Under the pieces are notes generated by a model that worked only from the letters and a program-made list of their open reading frames with translations, was not told the DNA's origin and made no database searches. Positions 60,893 to 64,000 of a stretch of DNA of 64,000 bases are shown one piece after another. A program made the translations under genes and the position numbers. Each line of letters starts with the position of its first letter. Within the stretch, counting starts at the first letter, position 1. The stretch is from UBA6107 sp038562455 (GTDB taxonomy: Bacteria > Chloroflexota > Anaerolineae > Anaerolineales > Anaerolineaceae). The stretch spans positions 1 to 64,000 of the forward strand of contig JBCFBD010000002.1 in the NCBI GenBank assembly GCA_038562455.1, read 5' to 3'.

Positions 60893-62500
60893 ATGTTGGC
60901 AGTAATTCCGGTTCTCTTGCTTATCATAGCGGTCTTGTTGATTTGGGTCCTGGCAGTGATTAAGCAGCGTCCGGGGACGATCTGGCTGGTAGCAGCAGTC
61001 ATGGTGTCGATTACCTGGATTTCAACGGTGGTAGTTGGGGTTATTAATCCGCAACCAATCGTTATTAATAATTGGCTGCCTGAACCATTCAATTTTACCA
61101 ACCTGGTATTGTCTTCTTCACCGCATAATTGGGTGTTCGGATTCCTGCTGGTTTCACTGCTTGTGGCGGTCGTCTTTTCTGAAGCCAAATACCTCGATAC
61201 ACCGGATTACGTCAGAAAGATCATATCATCCATTCTGCTTACCGCCTTTGCCATGCTGGCAGTCATGGCAGGATCTCTGCTCACATTCGTGATCTGCTGG
61301 GCGTTGATCGATCTGATCGAGTTCGGTGTGCTGGCTGTGCTGATGGGACAACCCCGAACCCTGCTCACCTCCGGAACGTCGATCTTATTCAGGCTGGTCG
61401 GATTGATCCTGCTGATCATGGTTATTTCACTGACTCCGGCTGAACACCTGGCGGCCGATGTGGTGGGATACGAATCCATCTCATCACTGTCTGGATTAGT
61501 TGTGTTGTTGGTGCTCTTCAGAACGGGAATCCTCCCGTTATTCCAACCTTATGTCAATGCCCCTGCCTATCAAAGGGGAGTGGTTTCCCTCCTGAGGGGA
61601 ATTCCGCTTCTGACCACATTCGCCTTTATTCATTACATGGTGGATGCTGGCGGGGTGGTGATCAGTGGTGGGATTTGGCTGGTGATCGTGGCGATTTCTA
61701 TGCTCTGGGGTGGGCTTTCGTGGTTTGTCGAGGTGGATGAAATCCAAGGGAGGCCTTTTTTTCTGTTCACACTGGCGGGTTTTGGATTGACAGTTTTATT
61801 GACTGGTCAGAATGACGCCTTGCCTGGGTTGGCTGTCCTGTTGGTCATTGGTGGAGCGGGATTGTTCCTGTATTCTCCACGATTAAAAAAGTTCAATGTA
61901 TTTATTCTGGTGTTGGTTGCGGGTATGTTAGCATTTCCATTTACACCAACTGCGTCAATCGCAAGTATGTTTGATGGACAGGAACCGCTCGTGGTAAAGG
62001 GAATGTGGACGTTAGGGTTAGCGCTCATCGTTGCTGGCATGGTCAAGCATAGCCTGACTAGGCTCAAGTACACTGAGACAACGGAAACATGGATGCGCGT
62101 ATTTCACACCGTCGCACTGTACTTTATTGCTTTTTCTCCCTGGATTATGTTGGCTGTGATTTGGGATAGACAGCCGCAAACGGTACGATGGGGCATTGGT
62201 ATCATCACAGCAATACTAAGTGGCGCTATTGTAACGGTTTTCATATTGCTCAAATCGAGGATGCGTTCCATACGGATGCAGCATAAAGGATTGGAATCAA
62301 CGTTGGTGACAGTCTCCAAATCCTTAGGTAATGTATATCAATTCAACTGGCTGTCCCGCATTTTCTCATCTATCGGATTTGTCATCTCCAGGATCGTCAA
62401 CCTCCTTGCCAGTGTGATGGAGGGGGATGGCGGGATCCTGTGGTCGTTTCTATTGATTGTGCTGCTGCTTTCCCTGTTGTTGGTCAGGCAGACACCATGA
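60893..62500 (+). CDS. Complex I / hydrogenase-4-like antiporter subunit
   Basis: A 535-residue membrane protein with about 14 spans and a polar, partly conserved core (PYVNAPAYQRGVVSLLRGIPLL) that resembles NuoL/MrpA/HyfB-type proton-channel subunits but is divergent. It overlaps the next gene (ATGA), suggesting a stable complex. Partner hydrogenase, NADH or Mrp genes are expected to the right of the window. Confidence 0.7.
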   Translation: MLAVIPVLLLIIAVLLIWVLAVIKQRPGTIWLVAAVMVSITWISTVVVGVINPQPIVINNWLPEPFNFTNLVLSSSPHNWVFGFLLVSLLVAVVFSEAKYLDTPDYVRKIISSILLTAFAMLAVMAGSLLTFVICWALIDLIEFGVLAVLMGQPRTLLTSGTSILFRLVGLILLIMVISLTPAEHLAADVVGYESISSLSGLVVLLVLFRTGILPLFQPYVNAPAYQRGVVSLLRGIPLLTTFAFIHYMVDAGGVVISGGIWLVIVAISMLWGGLSWFVEVDEIQGRPFFLFTLAGFGLTVLLTGQNDALPGLAVLLVIGGAGLFLYSPRLKKFNVFILVLVAGMLAFPFTPTASIASMFDGQEPLVVKGMWTLGLALIVAGMVKHSLTRLKYTETTETWMRVFHTVALYFIAFSPWIMLAVIWDRQPQTVRWGIGIITAILSGAIVTVFILLKSRMRSIRMQHKGLESTLVTVSKSLGNVYQFNWLSRIFSSIGFVISRIVNLLASVMEGDGGILWSFLLIVLLLSLLLVRQTP

Positions 62501-63081
62501 TGGAAAACTGGATCAATTATCCAAGCGCTATCTTGCTCGCACTCGGATTATTCTGGCTGTTGCTTTCTGATTCCCGCAGGTCAATCGTCACTGCTTATTC
62601 GGTCATTGTTATACTGGTATTCACGCTTAACATTCAATTCTGGACCTTCGGATTTGCGCTCAGCAAGCTTTTAACTGCACTGATGGCGATGTTGATCATG
62701 ATCTTAAATCCAGCAGCCAGCGACCTCAAGGATAGTGAACAATTCGCCACAGGCAGGATCTTCCGTGCGACTGGTTTGGTATTTTTCGTTTTGTTGATCA
62801 GTCTTACGACGAGCCATACTTCAGAATTTCTAAACCTTAGCGTAGATCAGACCTTTCCGGCTTTATCAATCCTGGTTTGCGGTTTTCTTTTGTTGGCAAC
62901 CACCCAGGATCCCTTCAGGGTGATCATTGGGCTGATGACTATGTTGATTGGTTTTGAAATCATTTATGGCTCTGTCGAGCAATCCTTGCTGGTAAATGGC
63001 TTATTGGCGGCCGTATTCCTCCTTATTGCCATGGTCGGCGTGTATCTGACAACCCCCAAAGAAAAGGGGGATCAGTTATGA
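62497..63081 (+). CDS. HyfE/NuoK-like membrane subunit
   Basis: A 194-residue protein with about six to seven spans. The C-terminal part (TQDPFRVIIGLMTMLIGFE, then LLVNGLLAAVFLLIA) resembles HyfE of hydrogenase-4-like complexes and NuoK. Start and stop overlap both neighbours by four bases. Confidence 0.65.
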   Translation: MMENWINYPSAILLALGLFWLLLSDSRRSIVTAYSVIVILVFTLNIQFWTFGFALSKLLTALMAMLIMILNPAASDLKDSEQFATGRIFRATGLVFFVLLISLTTSHTSEFLNLSVDQTFPALSILVCGFLLLATTQDPFRVIIGLMTMLIGFEIIYGSVEQSLLVNGLLAAVFLLIAMVGVYLTTPKEKGDQL

Positions 63082-64000
63082 GTGCGCCTGTCCTTTGGAT
63101 CATTTTTCCTCTTGCGCTTTCAGTTGTGCTGCTTTTTCTTTTGCAGTATCCACGCCTGATTAAGTCCCTTGGCATCCTTGCCAGCCTTGTACTGGCGCTG
63201 ATTGCCATCATTCAACCGATTGGCAATGTGTTGCACATCGGCAGCCTGGTGCTTGATATCTCGCCTACTTTCCTGATCTTTGGACGGTCGCTGGTACTGG
63301 AAAACGCTGACCGGTTTGCGCTGAGCCTGGTTTACACATGCCTGTTAATGTTCCTAATCGTGATGGATACAGAAAGCACACCAGCCAAGTTTGTCCCGCT
63401 AGCAATTGCAATCTCTAGTGTGTTGATAGGCGCGTTGGCTGTTAGGCCTTTCCTTTACGCAGCCGTGATGATGGAAATGGCGGTCTTGCTGATTATCCTG
63501 ATGGTGCGAGAAAAACAGGACCAACCGGTCAGCGGTATCATCCGTTTTCTCATCTATCTCACCCTCGCCATGCCGAGCATACTTTTCGCCGGTTGGCTGC
63601 TGGGCAGTTCGCAGGCGGCAGCAACTATCGAAACTACAATGCTGAGCGCATTGGTGTTTCTATTGTTCGGGTTCATGATCTGGCTGGCGGTATTTCCATT
63701 CCATTCTTGGCTGCCCCAGTTTTCTCAAGCAGTTGACTCCTACATGTTCAGCTTTATTTTTAGCATCTTACCGGTCATCACCCTGCTGGTGATCATGAAA
63801 TACATCTCGAGCCTTCTCTGGCTGCGCTCAAGCGAGTACCTGTCAACTGCCCTGGCTACAGTTGGCGTGATTATGATCGTAACCACTGGCATGTTTGCCA
63901 GTGTGGAAAAGGAACTTAAACGATTCCTGGCATATACGGTACTGATTGAAACCGGATTCGCTCTAACCCTGTTGAGCCTTCGGTCAACGGCTGGTGTTCA
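63078..64000 (+). CDS. NuoN/NuoL/MrpD-like antiporter subunit, C-terminus outside window
   Basis: The frame is open from the ATG at 63078 to the window edge (307 codons). It encodes about nine spans with the family pattern AVFPFHSWLPQF (proton-channel Lys/His region) and VEKELKRFLAYTVLIETGF. It belongs with the two genes before it. Confidence 0.8.
   Translation, partial: MSAPVLWIIFPLALSVVLLFLLQYPRLIKSLGILASLVLALIAIIQPIGNVLHIGSLVLDISPTFLIFGRSLVLENADRFALSLVYTCLLMFLIVMDTESTPAKFVPLAIAISSVLIGALAVRPFLYAAVMMEMAVLLIILMVREKQDQPVSGIIRFLIYLTLAMPSILFAGWLLGSSQAAATIETTMLSALVFLLFGFMIWLAVFPFHSWLPQFSQAVDSYMFSFIFSILPVITLLVIMKYISSLLWLRSSEYLSTALATVGVIMIVTTGMFASVEKELKRFLAYTVLIETGFALTLLSLRSTAGV

Noticed and set aside
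1..64000. CRISPR arrays, rRNA genes and insertion-sequence transposases
   Set aside because: No regularly spaced repeats, rRNA segments or intact transposase genes were seen anywhere in the window.

Overview
The window looks like a scaffold from an anaerobic Chloroflexota (Anaerolineae-like) bacterium. It carries a 10-N scaffolding gap at 2738-2747, so it probably comes from a metagenome or draft assembly. The phylum guess is inference. It rests on lipoproteins whose lipobox is followed by Ala/Pro/Thr-rich spacers (both solute-binding proteins), on fermentative and anaerobic enzymes (L-lactate dehydrogenase, tungsten aldehyde oxidoreductase family, methylmalonyl-CoA mutase with epimerase), and on the overall gene style.

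Region A (1-9.2 kb, GC-rich) is phage-like. Leftward genes are a terminase large subunit cut by the window edge, an HNH endonuclease, a PD-(D/E)XK-type nuclease and an LLH-type holin. Rightward genes are an RNase H, a single-stranded DNA-binding protein, a 555-residue unknown protein, a SymE-like toxin and a GH25 + M23 + SH3 endolysin with an internal translation start. Hairpin terminators and other structured RNA candidates lie between these genes.

Region B (9.2-22.05 kb) is clearly AT-rich and metabolic: a TetR regulator with an operator-like palindrome, a CrtI/phytoene-desaturase-like flavoenzyme, and a leftward operon of GntR regulator, V4R-domain protein, BMP-family lipoprotein, aldehyde:ferredoxin-oxidoreductase-like protein and ABC transporter (ATPase plus two permeases). 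It sits between two phage-like stretches and looks like cargo or a nested insertion.

Region C (22.08-30.6 kb) resumes the mobile element. It has a terminase-small-subunit-like gene and, divergently, an operon that is the most interesting system in the window: a ubiquitin-like protein ending in Gly-Gly, an E2-like protein with a candidate catalytic Cys, a JAMM/JAB peptidase and a minimal E1/ThiF enzyme. Overlapping small genes, a CHC2/Toprim primase, a LexA-like winged helix and a zinc ribbon follow. A leftward module (XRE repressor with a membrane tail, membrane zinc-ribbon protein, zinc-ribbon protein) and a tyrosine integrase beside tRNA-Glu(UUC) close the element. No second copy of the tRNA 3' end was seen, so the other attachment site should lie beyond the left edge.

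Region D (30.7-64 kb) is chromosomal. It begins with a PII-like/CPA2 antiporter pair, methylmalonyl-CoA mutase and epimerase, an MFS exporter, lactate dehydrogenase, UvrA, a TipAS-domain protein, and an internally deleted UDP-glucose dehydrogenase. From 41.9 to 60.9 kb almost everything is rightward and points to nucleobase salvage or fermentation: FolD, 8-oxoguanine deaminase, adenine deaminase, a GntR/UTRA regulator, two carbamoyltransferases, carbamate kinase, a BMP-type nucleoside/purine ABC transporter (its binding-protein gene has a frameshift), two fold-type-II PLP enzymes, a glycosyltransferase and a dihydropyrimidinase. The logic parallels the E. coli ygeW-yqeA-ssnA region: bases are imported and deaminated, rings opened, and carbamoyl phosphate cashed in for ATP. 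The window ends in three overlapping membrane genes of a complex I/hydrogenase-4-like antiporter module, the last one cut by the edge.
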